Of a stretch of 64,000 nucleotides of DNA, positions 44,339-53,583 are shown piece after piece. The notes below the pieces were generated by a model. It made no database searches and was not told the DNA's origin. It was given only the letters and a program-made list of their open reading frames with translations. Source of the DNA: Marinobacter sp. LA51 (GTDB lineage Bacteria; Pseudomonadota; Gammaproteobacteria; Pseudomonadales; Oleiphilaceae); NCBI RefSeq assembly GCF_030297175.1, contig NZ_AP028070.1, positions 124,001 through 188,000 of the forward strand, written 5' to 3'. A program made the translations under genes and the position numbers. Position 1 is the stretch's first letter; each line of letters opens with the position of its first letter.

Positions 44339-45790
44339 ATGACTACGCAACAGCACACCGTTGAGAAAATCGGCGGCACCTCGATGAGCAATTACGAGGC
44401 TGTCCGAGACAACATCATTATTGGTAATCGCAGCAAGGACGAGCTTTACCAGCGTATTTTCGTGGTATCCGCCTATGGCGGCGTTACCAACGAGTTGCTG
44501 GAGCACAAGAAAACGGGCGAGCCCGGGGTCTATGCCCTGTTTGCTGATGCCGAGTCGGACTGGGCCTGGGGCGACGATCTCACCAAGCTGGTGAAGTTTC
44601 TCACCGACCTGAACGGTGATCTGTTCGAAGATCCGATGCTCAAGCAGCAGGCCGACCAGTTCATTACCGACCGGATCGAAGGCGTCCGGGGTTGCCTGAT
44701 CGACTTGCAGCGTCTGTGTTCCTACGGCCAGTTCCAGCTCGAGGAACATCTGCTGACGGTACGGGAGATGCTCGCCGGCATCGGTGAGGCCCACAGTGCC
44801 TTCAACACCGCACTCAAGCTGCAACAGGAAGGTATCAACGCCCGGTTTGTCGACCTGACCGGCTGGCGTGATGCCGAGCTGCTGCCGCTGGACCAGAAGC
44901 TCAAGCAGGCGTTTGACGCTGTCGACCTGACCCGGGAACTGCCTATCGTCACCGGTTATGCCCAGTGCAAAGAAGGTCTGATGCGTACCTTCGACCGCGG
45001 CTACAGCGAGATGACCTTCAGCCGTGTCGCGGTGATCACCGAGGCCCGGGAAGCGATCATCCACAAGGAATATCACCTGAGCTCCGCCGATCCCAACATT
45101 GTTGGTGAGGACAAGGTGGTACCGCTGGGTCGTACCAACTACGACGTTGCTGACCAGCTGGCCAATCTGGGCATGGAAGCGATCCATCCCCGTGCCGGTA
45201 AGGGCATGCGCCAGAATGAAATTCCTTTGCGGGTGATGAACACCTTCGAGCCCGAGCACACCGGCACCCTGATCACCGGCGATTACGTCAGTGAGACGCC
45301 TCAGGTGGAAATCATCGCCGGCGCCAAGGGTGCGTTTGCCATCGAAGTGTTCGACCAGGACATGCAGGGCGAGCCCGGTTCCGACCGCCGGATTCTGGAT
45401 GTGCTTAGTCGCCTGAAGGTGCGCTTCATGGCCAAGGACACCAACGCCAACACCATCACTCACTATGTGGGCAGCACGCTCAAGCACGTGAAGCGGGTGG
45501 TGCGCGCATTGAAGGAAGAGTTCCCGAACGCTGAGATCAGCACTCGCAAGGTGTCACTGGTGTCTGCGATTGGCAGTGACATCAAGGTGCCGGGTATTCT
45601 GGCCCGGTCGGTGAAGTCGCTGGCGGACAACGAGATCAGCGTGCTGGCGATTCACCAGTGCATGCGCCAGGTGGACATTCAGTTTGTGGTGGATGAAGAC
45701 CATTACGAGAAGGCGATTGCGGCCCTCCATGAGGTTCTGATCGAACCCCATAATCACGAGTACGCGATCGTCGCGGCCTCAATCGAGTAA
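44339..45790 (+). CDS. Ectoine-type aspartate kinase
   Basis: The 483-residue enzyme is the Ask_Ect form, recognised by the start VEKIGGTSMSNYEAVRDNII and by the C-terminal ACT domains (ISTRKVSLVSAIGSDIK). It feeds aspartyl phosphate to the ectoine pathway and is usually insensitive to lysine and threonine. The frame is open to 44237, inside ectB, but ATG 44339 has AAGG upstream and begins the conserved part. A strong terminator follows, closing the cluster. In most genomes with this gene, ectC lies between ectB and ask; here it does not. Confidence 0.94.
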   Translation: MTTQQHTVEKIGGTSMSNYEAVRDNIIIGNRSKDELYQRIFVVSAYGGVTNELLEHKKTGEPGVYALFADAESDWAWGDDLTKLVKFLTDLNGDLFEDPMLKQQADQFITDRIEGVRGCLIDLQRLCSYGQFQLEEHLLTVREMLAGIGEAHSAFNTALKLQQEGINARFVDLTGWRDAELLPLDQKLKQAFDAVDLTRELPIVTGYAQCKEGLMRTFDRGYSEMTFSRVAVITEAREAIIHKEYHLSSADPNIVGEDKVVPLGRTNYDVADQLANLGMEAIHPRAGKGMRQNEIPLRVMNTFEPEHTGTLITGDYVSETPQVEIIAGAKGAFAIEVFDQDMQGEPGSDRRILDVLSRLKVRFMAKDTNANTITHYVGSTLKHVKRVVRALKEEFPNAEISTRKVSLVSAIGSDIKVPGILARSVKSLADNEISVLAIHQCMRQVDIQFVVDEDHYEKAIAALHEVLIEPHNHEYAIVAASIE

Positions 45791-45804
45791 CCGCATCTCC
45801 TCTG

Positions 45805-45838
45805 AAAAGCCTGGCCGCCATGCGGTCGGGCTTTTTTG
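45805..45838 (+). terminator. Terminator after the ectoine cluster
   Basis: AAAGCC...GGGC stem with internal GGCCGC/GCGGT pairing and a T run (CTTTTTTG) at 45831-45838. It matches a rho-independent terminator. Confidence 0.85.
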
Positions 45839-45950
45839 TTTTCAGGCCCCCTGATTCCTGTCCAAAACGCCGGCTCCGGCCCCTCTGCTGATAAATCCAT
45901 CAGTGCCCCTCGGACGTATTCTTGTTAAATTTCTGACCGGTACCAAAGCT

Positions 45951-46949
45951 ATGCGTAAGACCGATAAGCTAGGACCGTCTCCGACTACAGCCAACGATGG
46001 CGAAAGGGATTCCCTGGTTGGGTTGTACTTCAGGGATGCGTCCCGGTATGAACTCTTAACCGATGTGGCAGAGCGCCGCCTCTGTCGCAAACTGATCTTG
46101 TGTTACCGCGTGCTTAGCACCGAACTGGCGCTGCCGGAGGATACGCCCCAGACCTTCAGGGCCGTTGTCGGCAGCCTGGGCGATGCGTGTGCCTTCTCAT
46201 CGCGCAGCCGTCGGGCCTTTCATCTGGCCACCGCCTGTCGCCGCAAGCTGATTCAGAGCAACCTGAGACTGGCGGTGCACATTGCCCGTCGCTATTCCCA
46301 GTACGGTATTCCGATGTCGGATCTGATCCAGGATGCCAATGTTGGCCTGATCAAGGGCGCCGAACGGTTTGATCCCACCAAGGGCTTCCGGTTTTCCACC
46401 TACGCCTACTGGTGGATCAGCGAAGAAGTGAAGCGTTGCCTGCAGCGGGGCAACCGCCTGGTGCATACCCCGGAAAACGTCGTTGACGAGATCCGGCAAT
46501 TGCAGAAGGTGTCGTTGAGCATGCATCAGCATCTGGGCCGCACGCCGTCGCAATCGGAGCTGGCTCAGGAGATGGAAGCGTCGCCGTCACGAATCGGTGA
46601 GCTCAGAGCCCTGGCGTTGAGGGAAATTTCCACGGACGTACCGCTGGTTGAGGACGGCTCGGTTACGCTGGGTGACAGTCTGGAAAGTGGCGAGCAGGCC
46701 GCGCCAGACCATTCGATGTCTGAGCGCGACAACACCCGCACTCTGGCCGCGATGTTGAGTGAACTCAATGATCGGGAAAAAACGATACTGTCGCGCCGAT
46801 ACGGTCTGGGCCTGCCCGAACCGGACACCCTGCAGGTCATCTCTGACGACCTGGGCATCAGTCGGGAGCGGGTGCGTCAAATCGAGAAGACCGCGTTGAA
46901 AAAGCTGCAAGCCAGCTTCAACGGCTTGGAAGATATGTTGGGAGCCTGA
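45951..46949 (+). CDS. Group 2 sigma-70 family RNA polymerase sigma factor
   Basis: The 332-residue protein has regions 2 to 4 of a sigma-70 but no region 1.1. Region 2 is clear: NLRLAVHIARRYSQYGIPMS, then DANVGLIKGAERFDP, FRFSTYAYWWI. Region 4 carries YGLGLPEPDTLQVISDDLGI and ERVRQIEKTALKKLQ. It resembles RpoS/RpoH-like group 2 factors but matches neither perfectly. Its place right after the ectoine genes hints at a stress role. The ATG at 45951 is favoured; GTG at 45903 is an alternative. No anti-sigma gene is adjacent. Confidence 0.9.
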   Translation: MRKTDKLGPSPTTANDGERDSLVGLYFRDASRYELLTDVAERRLCRKLILCYRVLSTELALPEDTPQTFRAVVGSLGDACAFSSRSRRAFHLATACRRKLIQSNLRLAVHIARRYSQYGIPMSDLIQDANVGLIKGAERFDPTKGFRFSTYAYWWISEEVKRCLQRGNRLVHTPENVVDEIRQLQKVSLSMHQHLGRTPSQSELAQEMEASPSRIGELRALALREISTDVPLVEDGSVTLGDSLESGEQAAPDHSMSERDNTRTLAAMLSELNDREKTILSRRYGLGLPEPDTLQVISDDLGISRERVRQIEKTALKKLQASFNGLEDMLGA

Positions 46950-46969
46950 AGGTTCAAACCAATAGCCGG

Positions 46970-46988
46970 TAAGGGCGTGAAGCCCTTA
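46970..46988. terminator. Hairpin between convergent genes
   Basis: TAAGGGC (46970-46976) pairs with GCCCTTA (46982-46988). It sits between the sigma factor and DUF3429 genes and may work in both directions; the T run is missing. Confidence 0.55.
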
Positions 46989-46992
46989 TCGA

Positions 46993-47448
46993 TCAGACAC
47001 CATGCAGCAGCACATACCACGTCCCGACCGTCAGCTGGCAGACCAGAACGACCAGCGTTAGTACCAGCCTCATGCGCAAATACCAGGACGGCCAGTACAC
47101 CCGCATCCAGCGCACATCAACTGCGTACAGCGCCAGATAGGCGATGCTGTAGAGCACCACCTGCCCGAGTGTCGGCAGCAGCAGCCCAACCCCTGCGATG
47201 ATGAAAAAGATTTGGCTTAGCACCATAGTAACGAAGGGCGATTGCGGGTAGGAGCAATTCTCCAGCTGCATCGCAATCGGCCAGTACACCCCCGCCATGA
47301 ATGCCAGGATGCCGGCGCTGTAGACATAGAACCATGAGATCGCCGTGACACTGAATTGTGGCAACAGGAACAGGCTAGCGACGGCGGCAATGAACGGAAA
47401 GAGCCCAGCGATGCCAACGACGATCGCCAGTCGCGCTACGGCGATCAC
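46993..47448 (-). CDS. DUF3429 membrane protein
   Basis: The 151-residue protein is almost entirely membrane, with about five helices and short loops. It matches the DUF3429 pattern in FYVYSAGILAFMAGVYWPIA (residues about 40-60) and the following charged loop. Function unknown; some relatives are proposed to affect membrane stress tolerance. It overlaps the preceding DUF6482-like gene by 4 bases and so is co-translated. Confidence 0.8.
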   Translation of the reverse strand: MIAVARLAIVVGIAGLFPFIAAVASLFLLPQFSVTAISWFYVYSAGILAFMAGVYWPIAMQLENCSYPQSPFVTMVLSQIFFIIAGVGLLLPTLGQVVLYSIAYLALYAVDVRWMRVYWPSWYLRMRLVLTLVVLVCQLTVGTWYVLLHGV

Positions 47449-47765
47449 GGTTGTTCCCTCTGCTCTTTCTCTTTCTGAACACGGATGCGCAGGGGTTCAA
47501 TTTCCGCAGGCTCCATGCCCACCATTTCGTGGTAGGCGGAAGGATGGACGACCTGGGTTTCCCGCACCCGAATGGCGGCAAGGGTATCCTGCAACTGCCA
47601 TGCGCTGCGGAACAGACTGGTGATGCCGCGCTTGTCCGACAGCAGCAGTTGGCGCCCACTCACGGTCAGGCGTGCCATGTAGTGCTGGCCTTCCAGGGAG
47701 ATGATTTCCAGCAGGTCAATGACCAGGTCATTGCTGGTTCTCAGTTCTTCCAGGGTGATTCTCAC
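47445..47765 (-). CDS. Conserved hypothetical protein, DUF6482-like
   Basis: The 106-residue protein begins MRITLEELRTSNDLVIDLLE and has a central pattern LEGQHYMARLTVSGRQLLLS with a C-terminal charged tail (VQKEKEQREQP). I associate this with the DUF6482 family of Pseudomonas and Marinobacter, but this is not certain. No signal peptide or membrane helix is present. It is coupled to the DUF3429 gene through an ATGA overlap. Confidence 0.65.
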   Translation of the reverse strand: MRITLEELRTSNDLVIDLLEIISLEGQHYMARLTVSGRQLLLSDKRGITSLFRSAWQLQDTLAAIRVRETQVVHPSAYHEMVGMEPAEIEPLRIRVQKEKEQREQP

Positions 47766-47824
47766 GATGACGCTCCGAGGAGTTGAAGATATAGGCAGTC
47801 TTACGACCCTGGAGCGTTATGGGA

Positions 47825-48406
47825 TCAGTCACCGAGCAACTGGCAGGCCTCGTGCTGGGGGCAGCACAGCAGGTGGTCATTCACCATCCCGGTGGCCTGC
47901 ATGAAGGCATAGACGATGGTGGGGCCGACAAACGTGAAGCCGGCGCGCTTGAGGGCCGCGGACATGGCCTCGGATTCGGGAGTGGTGACCGGGACCTGGT
48001 CGATGCGGTTCCAGCGGTTCTGAATCGGGCTGCCACCCACGAACGACCACAGGAAATCGCTGAACCCGATACCCTGCTCCCGGAGCTCGAGAAAGCCCCG
48101 GGCATTCTTGATGATTGAATTGACTTTCAGCCGGTTACGGATGATGCCAGGGTTGGTGAGCAGGTCTTCGATCCGGGCCTGATCGTAGTGCACAATCTGT
48201 TCCGGGTCGAAGTGGTCGTAGGCTTCCCGGTAACTGCCCTGTTTGCGCAGGATGGTAATCCAGCTGAGCCCGGCCTGCTGGCCGTCCAGGCACAGTTTTT
48301 CGAACAGCGCCAAGTCGTCGTACTCCGGCCGGCCCCAGACCGTGTCGTGGTAGTGTACATAGAGCGGGTCGGTGCCGCACCAGGGGCAGCGTTCCATGTC
48401 TGGCAT
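47825..48406 (-). CDS. tag: DNA-3-methyladenine glycosylase I
   Basis: The 193-residue enzyme removes 3-methyladenine from alkylated DNA (EC 3.2.2.20). It is recognised from ERCPWCGTDPLYVHYHDTVW, then KLCLDGQQAGLSWITIL, and FVGPTIVYAFMQATGMVNDH. The C-terminal His and Cys residues (HLLCCPQHEAC) and the N-terminal Cys give the zinc site typical of Tag. Length is normal. It lies 46 bases from pdxH on the same strand. Confidence 0.95.
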   Translation of the reverse strand: MPDMERCPWCGTDPLYVHYHDTVWGRPEYDDLALFEKLCLDGQQAGLSWITILRKQGSYREAYDHFDPEQIVHYDQARIEDLLTNPGIIRNRLKVNSIIKNARGFLELREQGIGFSDFLWSFVGGSPIQNRWNRIDQVPVTTPESEAMSAALKRAGFTFVGPTIVYAFMQATGMVNDHLLCCPQHEACQLLGD

Positions 48407-48452
48407 CGGGTGTTGTACTCCTATTTTCCGGCGAGTCGCTGCCAGGGTCAGA

Positions 48453-49088
48453 TCAGGGCTGGAGACGCTGGATCAACCAGCCATCGCCATTGCGCAGGTA
48501 TTCGAATCGGTCGTGCAATCGGCTCGGGCGGCCCTGCCAGAATTCGATGCGCTCGGGCACCACCCGGTAACCGCCCCAGAAGCTGGGCAGCGGTATCTCG
48601 CCTTCGCTGAACTTGTGTTTCAGCTCTGCCACTTTCTGCTCCAGCAAGCCCCGGGAGGTGACGACCTTGCTTTGCTCAGAGACCCAGGCTCCAATCTGGC
48701 TGCCCCGTGGGCGGGAGGCAAAGTAACGCAGGGACTCGGCCTTGCTGACCTTTTCTACTTTGCCCTGAATGCACACCTGACGATTCAGACCAATCCAGGG
48801 AAATAACAGGGCTGCCCGAGGGTTCTCATCGATCTCCCGGGCCTTTCGGCTGCCGTAGTTGGTGTAGAACACAAAACCCTTGTCGTCGAAGTACTTCAAC
48901 AGCACGGTGCGCAGATCGGGCATGCCGTCGCTGCCGGCGGTGGCCAGGGACATGGCGTTTGGCTCCAGGATGCCGGCTTCCCGGGCGTCCTCAAACCAGT
49001 GGTGGAACTGACGCACAGGGTTGTCATTGAGGGCGTCGCGATCGAGCCCCTCGCTTTCAAAATCACGACGCATATCGCCGATGTCCAT
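48453..49088 (-). CDS. pdxH: Pyridoxamine 5'-phosphate oxidase
   Basis: The 211-residue FMN enzyme oxidises pyridoxine or pyridoxamine phosphate to pyridoxal phosphate (EC 1.4.3.5). The motifs VLLKYFDDKGFVFYTNYGSR and RKAREIDENPRAALLFPW match PdxH, as does the C-terminal end FWQGRPSRLHDRFEY. Length is typical. It is divergent from the DUF748 gene and runs ahead of tag. Confidence 0.96.
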   Translation of the reverse strand: MDIGDMRRDFESEGLDRDALNDNPVRQFHHWFEDAREAGILEPNAMSLATAGSDGMPDLRTVLLKYFDDKGFVFYTNYGSRKAREIDENPRAALLFPWIGLNRQVCIQGKVEKVSKAESLRYFASRPRGSQIGAWVSEQSKVVTSRGLLEQKVAELKHKFSEGEIPLPSFWGGYRVVPERIEFWQGRPSRLHDRFEYLRNGDGWLIQRLQP

Positions 49089-49238
49089 AGAACGTTCCTC
49101 GCCATCACGTAACGATGTCCTTTACGATCGCTGAGCATATCGGGTTCAGCAGCGGCTGACAAAACGGGTCCCGCCCGACTATCCTATTGAGCAGAGGGGG
49201 CGCACGCCCCGTATCCCGCTGTTGAGAAGGAGAAATCT

Positions 49239-52037
49239 GTGGCCGCGAGCCGTCGAGCAAACCGCCTGATTGGTTACCTGACGATGGGATTATTGGTGCT
49301 CATCGCGCTGTATGTATTGGCGGGTTTCCTGTTGGTGCCCTGGTGGCTGGAGCGGGCGTTGCCCGATCAGCTGGCTGAGCGACTGGGCTGGCAGGTCGAG
49401 GTCGACGATGTTTCGTTCAATCCGCTCACCTTCACCGTTGGCGCTGAAGGGCTGTCGGCGCAGGACAGCGATGACGCCAAGGTGCTCAGTTTTGAGCGCC
49501 TGGCGCTGGATCTGAACCTGGTTCAGCTGGTCAGTGGCACGGTAGGCTTTGAAGCCATTGAGCTTCAGGAGCCGTTCGTTCGTCTGGACCTTCTGGAGGA
49601 TTACAACGTCAATTTTGTCCGGGACTGGCAGCGCAATAATCCGGCCCCGGACCAGCCTGCCGACCGCGACGCGACCGATGACGAGTCTGCCCTGCCCCGG
49701 TTCTATTTCGGCCAGATCAGTATCAATGGCGGTGAGCTTCTATTTCGCGATTTCAGCAAGGCGGAGCCGGCCGAATTCCGGATCAGCCCGCTCGACCTGA
49801 GTCTGAATGACCTCGCCAGCTGGCCCCGGGATGAGCAGGTCAGTGATGACAGCCTGCAAGCCGCTTTTGGCGATGAGACTATCGACTGGCAGGGCGACCT
49901 CAGCCTGGCGCCGCTTTACTCCAAGGGCTCGGTCAAGGTCAGTGGGATTGGATTCAAAACCCTGGAGCATTTCCTGGCACCCTATCTGCCCTACGATTTG
50001 CGCGGTGGCAAGGTCAGCCTGAGTTCCGATTACGAATTGCAGATCGGGCAACGGTTCCTGCTGGTGACCCGCAATGGCAGTCTGTCACTGGATGAGCTGG
50101 CCATCGCCATTGATGAGGACAGTGAGGAAGCGGAATTGACCTCGGGCACCATTGGTGTCGATGAGATCGGTTTTGACCTCAATGCTCTGGAGGCCGACGT
50201 GGGCCAGGTAAGCCTGAAAGGACTTCGGCTCGCCGTGACCCGGGGTCAGTCCGGCGCCATCGACTGGCTGGCGCCCTTCTCGCAGACCGCCGATGAGTCG
50301 GCATCGGAAACCGAGGCGTCAGAGTCCGGGGCATCGGCATTCCGTTGGTCAGTCGCGGGAATCGCCCTGTCTGAGAGCCAGTTGCGGTGGCGGGATCAGC
50401 AAACGGAAACGCCGGTGGATCTGGCTTTGGAGCAGTTGTCGCTGTCGGTCGGGTCTCTGGATCACACTCTGAATGAGCCGGTGAACTACCGGGCCGAGGC
50501 AACCCTGGCCAGCGGTGGCCGGCTCACCGTCGACGGTCAGCTGACGCCAAAACCCTTCACCCTGGAAGCGGCGGTGTCCGGCTCAGAGATTGCGTTGACT
50601 GCCTTCGAGCCCTATCTCCAGGAGGGCGCCAACCTGAGCATTGCCGGTGGCACCCTCGGGCTGGATGGCAACCTGGATCTCGATGGCCAGCAGGAGCCCT
50701 TAACAGGGACCTTTAGCGGCACTGCAGAGGTGGCCGGGCTGGCAGTTCAGCTCCAGGACCAGGACAACCGGCTCCTGTCCTGGCAGACCCTGCGCCTGGC
50801 ACCGATTGAATACAACGTTGCCCCGGCCCGGCTTGAGATCGGCACGGTGACGCTGACCGGGCCGAAGGTTAATGTGGTTCGCAACGCCAGCGGTAGTCAT
50901 AACCTGGCCCGGATATTCCGTTCCAGTCCGGACGATGCTGCCGGGGACGATGGCGACAGCGAGCCAGGCTTCATTTTCCGGATCGAGCAACTGATGCTGG
51001 AGCAGGGCGAGATCGCCTACACCGATCGCTCCATCGAACCGGTATTCACCACGCTCTTTGACCAGCTGTCCGGCAGCGTGACCGGGCTCAGTAACATTCC
51101 TCCGCAACAGGGCAAGGTCAGAATCAGCGGTCGTGTCGGTGAGGTGGCCAAGCTCGATTTTTCAGGTAATCTCGGCACACTGGGCACCGACGATGTCAGT
51201 CAGATGAAACTGGCCATGACCGAATTGTCATTGCCGGAACTGGGCCCCTATTTCGGCCGTTACATTGGCTATGAGGTCGACAGTGGCAAGCTCAATCTGG
51301 ATCTGAATTATGAAATCACTGGCACCCGGCTGGACGGAACCAACCTGGTGGTGATGGACCGTCTCGAGCTTGGCGAGCCAGTAGTCAGCGCTGAGGCCGT
51401 CGATGCCCCGGTGTCACTGGGGCTGGCGCTGCTCCGGGACCGGGACGGGGTTATCGAAGTAAAGCTGCCAATCAGCGGTGATTTTTCTGATCCGCAGTTC
51501 AACATTAGCCGGGTGGTCATGCGGGCCTTTGTGAATGTGCTTGCGAAAGCGGCCTCTTCGCCATTCGGCATGCTGGGGTCTATCGCCGACCTGGCTGGTT
51601 TTAACAGCAACGAATTGGGGCAGGTCAGTTTCAGGCCCGGCAGCACTGAACTGGCGGAGGATGAGCCCGCCAAGTTGGCGGCGCTGGCTGATGCCCTTCT
51701 GGACCGTCCCAATCTGCTGCTGAGTGTTCGTGGCGGAATCGCGCCCGAAGCCGATGGCCTGGCACTGCTGCGCAAAGAACTGACCGCAGGCGGTACCAGG
51801 CCGTTGTCGGAGAGTGATTGGCAGGCTGCCCGTCAGGCTTACCTGGCTGGTGAACGCACCTTGCCGCCAGAGGCCTTGAACAATCTGGCTTCAGCCCGGG
51901 GCCGGGCGGTCAGAACCGTGTTGCTGGATACTCATGAAGTACCGGCGGACCAGCTGTTCATGCTCGATCCGTCGCGTCAGGCGTCGGTGGATGAACGTGG
52001 CGCGGTGACCGTGCAATTCAGCCTGGACGTCCGTTAG
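49239..52037 (+). CDS. DUF748 (AsmA-like) envelope protein
   Basis: The 932-residue protein has one N-terminal membrane helix (YLTMGLLVLIALYVLAGFLL) followed by a long beta-rich periplasmic part made of DUF748 domains, which belong to the AsmA-like/bridge-type lipid-transfer group. Near the end, FRPGSTELAEDEPAKLAALA (residues about 795-815) resembles an OmpA-like peptidoglycan-binding motif. Such proteins are thought to help phospholipid traffic to the outer membrane. The start is GTG at 49239 with AAGGAG upstream. Confidence 0.85.
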   Translation: MAASRRANRLIGYLTMGLLVLIALYVLAGFLLVPWWLERALPDQLAERLGWQVEVDDVSFNPLTFTVGAEGLSAQDSDDAKVLSFERLALDLNLVQLVSGTVGFEAIELQEPFVRLDLLEDYNVNFVRDWQRNNPAPDQPADRDATDDESALPRFYFGQISINGGELLFRDFSKAEPAEFRISPLDLSLNDLASWPRDEQVSDDSLQAAFGDETIDWQGDLSLAPLYSKGSVKVSGIGFKTLEHFLAPYLPYDLRGGKVSLSSDYELQIGQRFLLVTRNGSLSLDELAIAIDEDSEEAELTSGTIGVDEIGFDLNALEADVGQVSLKGLRLAVTRGQSGAIDWLAPFSQTADESASETEASESGASAFRWSVAGIALSESQLRWRDQQTETPVDLALEQLSLSVGSLDHTLNEPVNYRAEATLASGGRLTVDGQLTPKPFTLEAAVSGSEIALTAFEPYLQEGANLSIAGGTLGLDGNLDLDGQQEPLTGTFSGTAEVAGLAVQLQDQDNRLLSWQTLRLAPIEYNVAPARLEIGTVTLTGPKVNVVRNASGSHNLARIFRSSPDDAAGDDGDSEPGFIFRIEQLMLEQGEIAYTDRSIEPVFTTLFDQLSGSVTGLSNIPPQQGKVRISGRVGEVAKLDFSGNLGTLGTDDVSQMKLAMTELSLPELGPYFGRYIGYEVDSGKLNLDLNYEITGTRLDGTNLVVMDRLELGEPVVSAEAVDAPVSLGLALLRDRDGVIEVKLPISGDFSDPQFNISRVVMRAFVNVLAKAASSPFGMLGSIADLAGFNSNELGQVSFRPGSTELAEDEPAKLAALADALLDRPNLLLSVRGGIAPEADGLALLRKELTAGGTRPLSESDWQAARQAYLAGERTLPPEALNNLASARGRAVRTVLLDTHEVPADQLFMLDPSRQASVDERGAVTVQFSLDVR

Positions 52038-52039
52038 CG

Positions 52040-52858
52040 TCACTTGAAGTTGGTCAGGAAACTGGGGGGGAGTTGCAGCCCCCACTTTTCGACCATCATC
52101 CGGTAAGAACCGTCGGCCACCAGCGGTTCTAACCGACGCATCATGTCGCTGGCGCTGACCGGGCCGTGTTTGCGGGCAATAATTCGGAGTTCGTAACGCT
52201 GATCGAGCCGGTCAGAAATCAATAGCTGCCGCCAGTCTTCCGGTTGCTTCGACAGGTGCCGCTGCAGGTAGGCCCGGCTGATAATCGCCACCTCCGCCAC
52301 CGAGGGGCGATCAGCCTTGATCAATTTGAGGTTACGGCTGTGGCTGTCGGAAAACTCGATTCTAAAGTTGTTCTGCAGCGTTTTGGTGTTGTTTTCGAGG
52401 TCGGCAAATCCGTAGTGGTAGCCGGATATGGCAATCAGATTACGGTTGCGGATGTCTTCGAAAAAATCCAGGTCCCGGCCGGGCTTTCTCAGGGCAACGT
52501 AGAAGTCTTCATCGGTCAGGATTGGACGGCTTACGGTGATATCCCGGTTGGTCCAGCCCCAGTCCGGGCTTTCGAAGAACATCACATCGTACAGGCCGGC
52601 GTCGAAATCGAGGTGCCGGCGCTTGGGCGAGGTGTGAAAGATTTGAAGGTCGATGTCGTCGTGGGCCGCTTTGAGTCCCTGGATCAGATCGGCCAGCAAT
52701 CCCTGAGGTTTATGGTCTTTATCAACCTCTGCAACCGGAGGGAAATGGTAGGCACCCACGGTAATCACGGTTTTTGCCTGTACCGTCGAAAGTCCGCCCA
52801 GAAAGAGTGCGGCAACGACCAGTGTCAGGATTCGGTTTAGTCTGTAAAGGACTGACAT
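52040..52858 (-). CDS. Extracellular solute-binding protein, SBP_bac_3-like
   Basis: The 272-residue protein has a signal peptide (NRILTLVVAALFLGGLSTVQA) and a periplasmic binding fold: ITVGAYHFPPVAEVDKD and GLLADLIQGLKAAHDDIDLQ match the family start. It has no adjacent permease or ATPase, so it may be an orphan sensor or receptor rather than an importer subunit. A frame extension to 52966 exists, but MSVLYRLNRI at 52858 begins the signal peptide. It is divergent from yfbR across a short gap. Confidence 0.8.
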   Translation of the reverse strand: MSVLYRLNRILTLVVAALFLGGLSTVQAKTVITVGAYHFPPVAEVDKDHKPQGLLADLIQGLKAAHDDIDLQIFHTSPKRRHLDFDAGLYDVMFFESPDWGWTNRDITVSRPILTDEDFYVALRKPGRDLDFFEDIRNRNLIAISGYHYGFADLENNTKTLQNNFRIEFSDSHSRNLKLIKADRPSVAEVAIISRAYLQRHLSKQPEDWRQLLISDRLDQRYELRIIARKHGPVSASDMMRRLEPLVADGSYRMMVEKWGLQLPPSFLTNFK

Positions 52859-52964
52859 GCTTGACCCAGATTGTGTAGCAGATTGGTACATGTTCAGGCT
52901 AACACCCGGCATACCAAGACTGAACCTTTCAATTATAAAGTTATGCAAAATAGGAAAGTGCAAC

Positions 52965-53558
52965 ATGGTTCACGCCGCAAGCCACTTCTTTGCTTACGTT
53001 TCACGCCTGCGTTGGATCAGACGTTGGGGATTGATGCGCAATGCCATTGAGGAAAATGTGGCTACCCACTCCTGGGAAGTGGCCACCCTCGCCCACGCCC
53101 TGGCCCTGATCCGTAACCGCCACTTTGGCGGCCAGGTCAACGCCGATCGGATCGCTGCGGCAGCGCTTTACCACGATGCTACGGAAGTGATCACCGGCGA
53201 TATGCCAACGCCGGTCAAATATCACTCAAAAGTGATGCGTGAAGCCTTTGGCGACATTGAGCACAAGGCGGAAGGGGAATTATTGGCGCTGTTACCTGAG
53301 GATCTGCGCGCCGATTTCGCGCCTTACGTCCGGGAATCCAAACTGCCAGCGGAAGACAAGGAGTTGATCAAGGCGGCCGACCGGTTGTCGGCGTGGCTGA
53401 AATGCCAGGCGGAAATTCGTGCCGGCAACAGTGAGTTCGAGCCGGCAGCGGATCAGATCAAGGCCCGTCTCGACGAGGACGGGCTGCGAGAAGTGGCGTA
53501 TTTCATGGACGTATTCGCGCCCAGTTATGACAAGCCACTGGATAACCTGCTGGAGTAA
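52965..53558 (+). CDS. yfbR: 5'-deoxynucleotidase
   Basis: The 197-residue HD-domain enzyme dephosphorylates deoxyribonucleoside 5'-monophosphates. The metal-binding residues are in NVATHSWEVATLAHAL and AALYHDATEVITGD, and the pattern KAADRLSAWLKC matches YfbR. The frame is open back to 52857, but ATG 52965 begins the conserved part (MVHAASHFFAYVSRLRWI). A 10-base perfect hairpin overlaps the stop. Confidence 0.92.
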   Translation: MVHAASHFFAYVSRLRWIRRWGLMRNAIEENVATHSWEVATLAHALALIRNRHFGGQVNADRIAAAALYHDATEVITGDMPTPVKYHSKVMREAFGDIEHKAEGELLALLPEDLRADFAPYVRESKLPAEDKELIKAADRLSAWLKCQAEIRAGNSEFEPAADQIKARLDEDGLREVAYFMDVFAPSYDKPLDNLLE

Positions 53559-53571
53559 TTGCTCCAGCAGG
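53546..53571. terminator. Perfect hairpin over the yfbR stop
   Basis: CCTGCTGGAG (53546-53555) pairs completely with CTCCAGCAGG (53562-53571) around a 6-base loop containing the TAA stop region. No T run. It lies between the convergent yfbR and SPFH genes. Confidence 0.6.
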
Positions 53572-53583
53572 CAGCCCCTGCTC

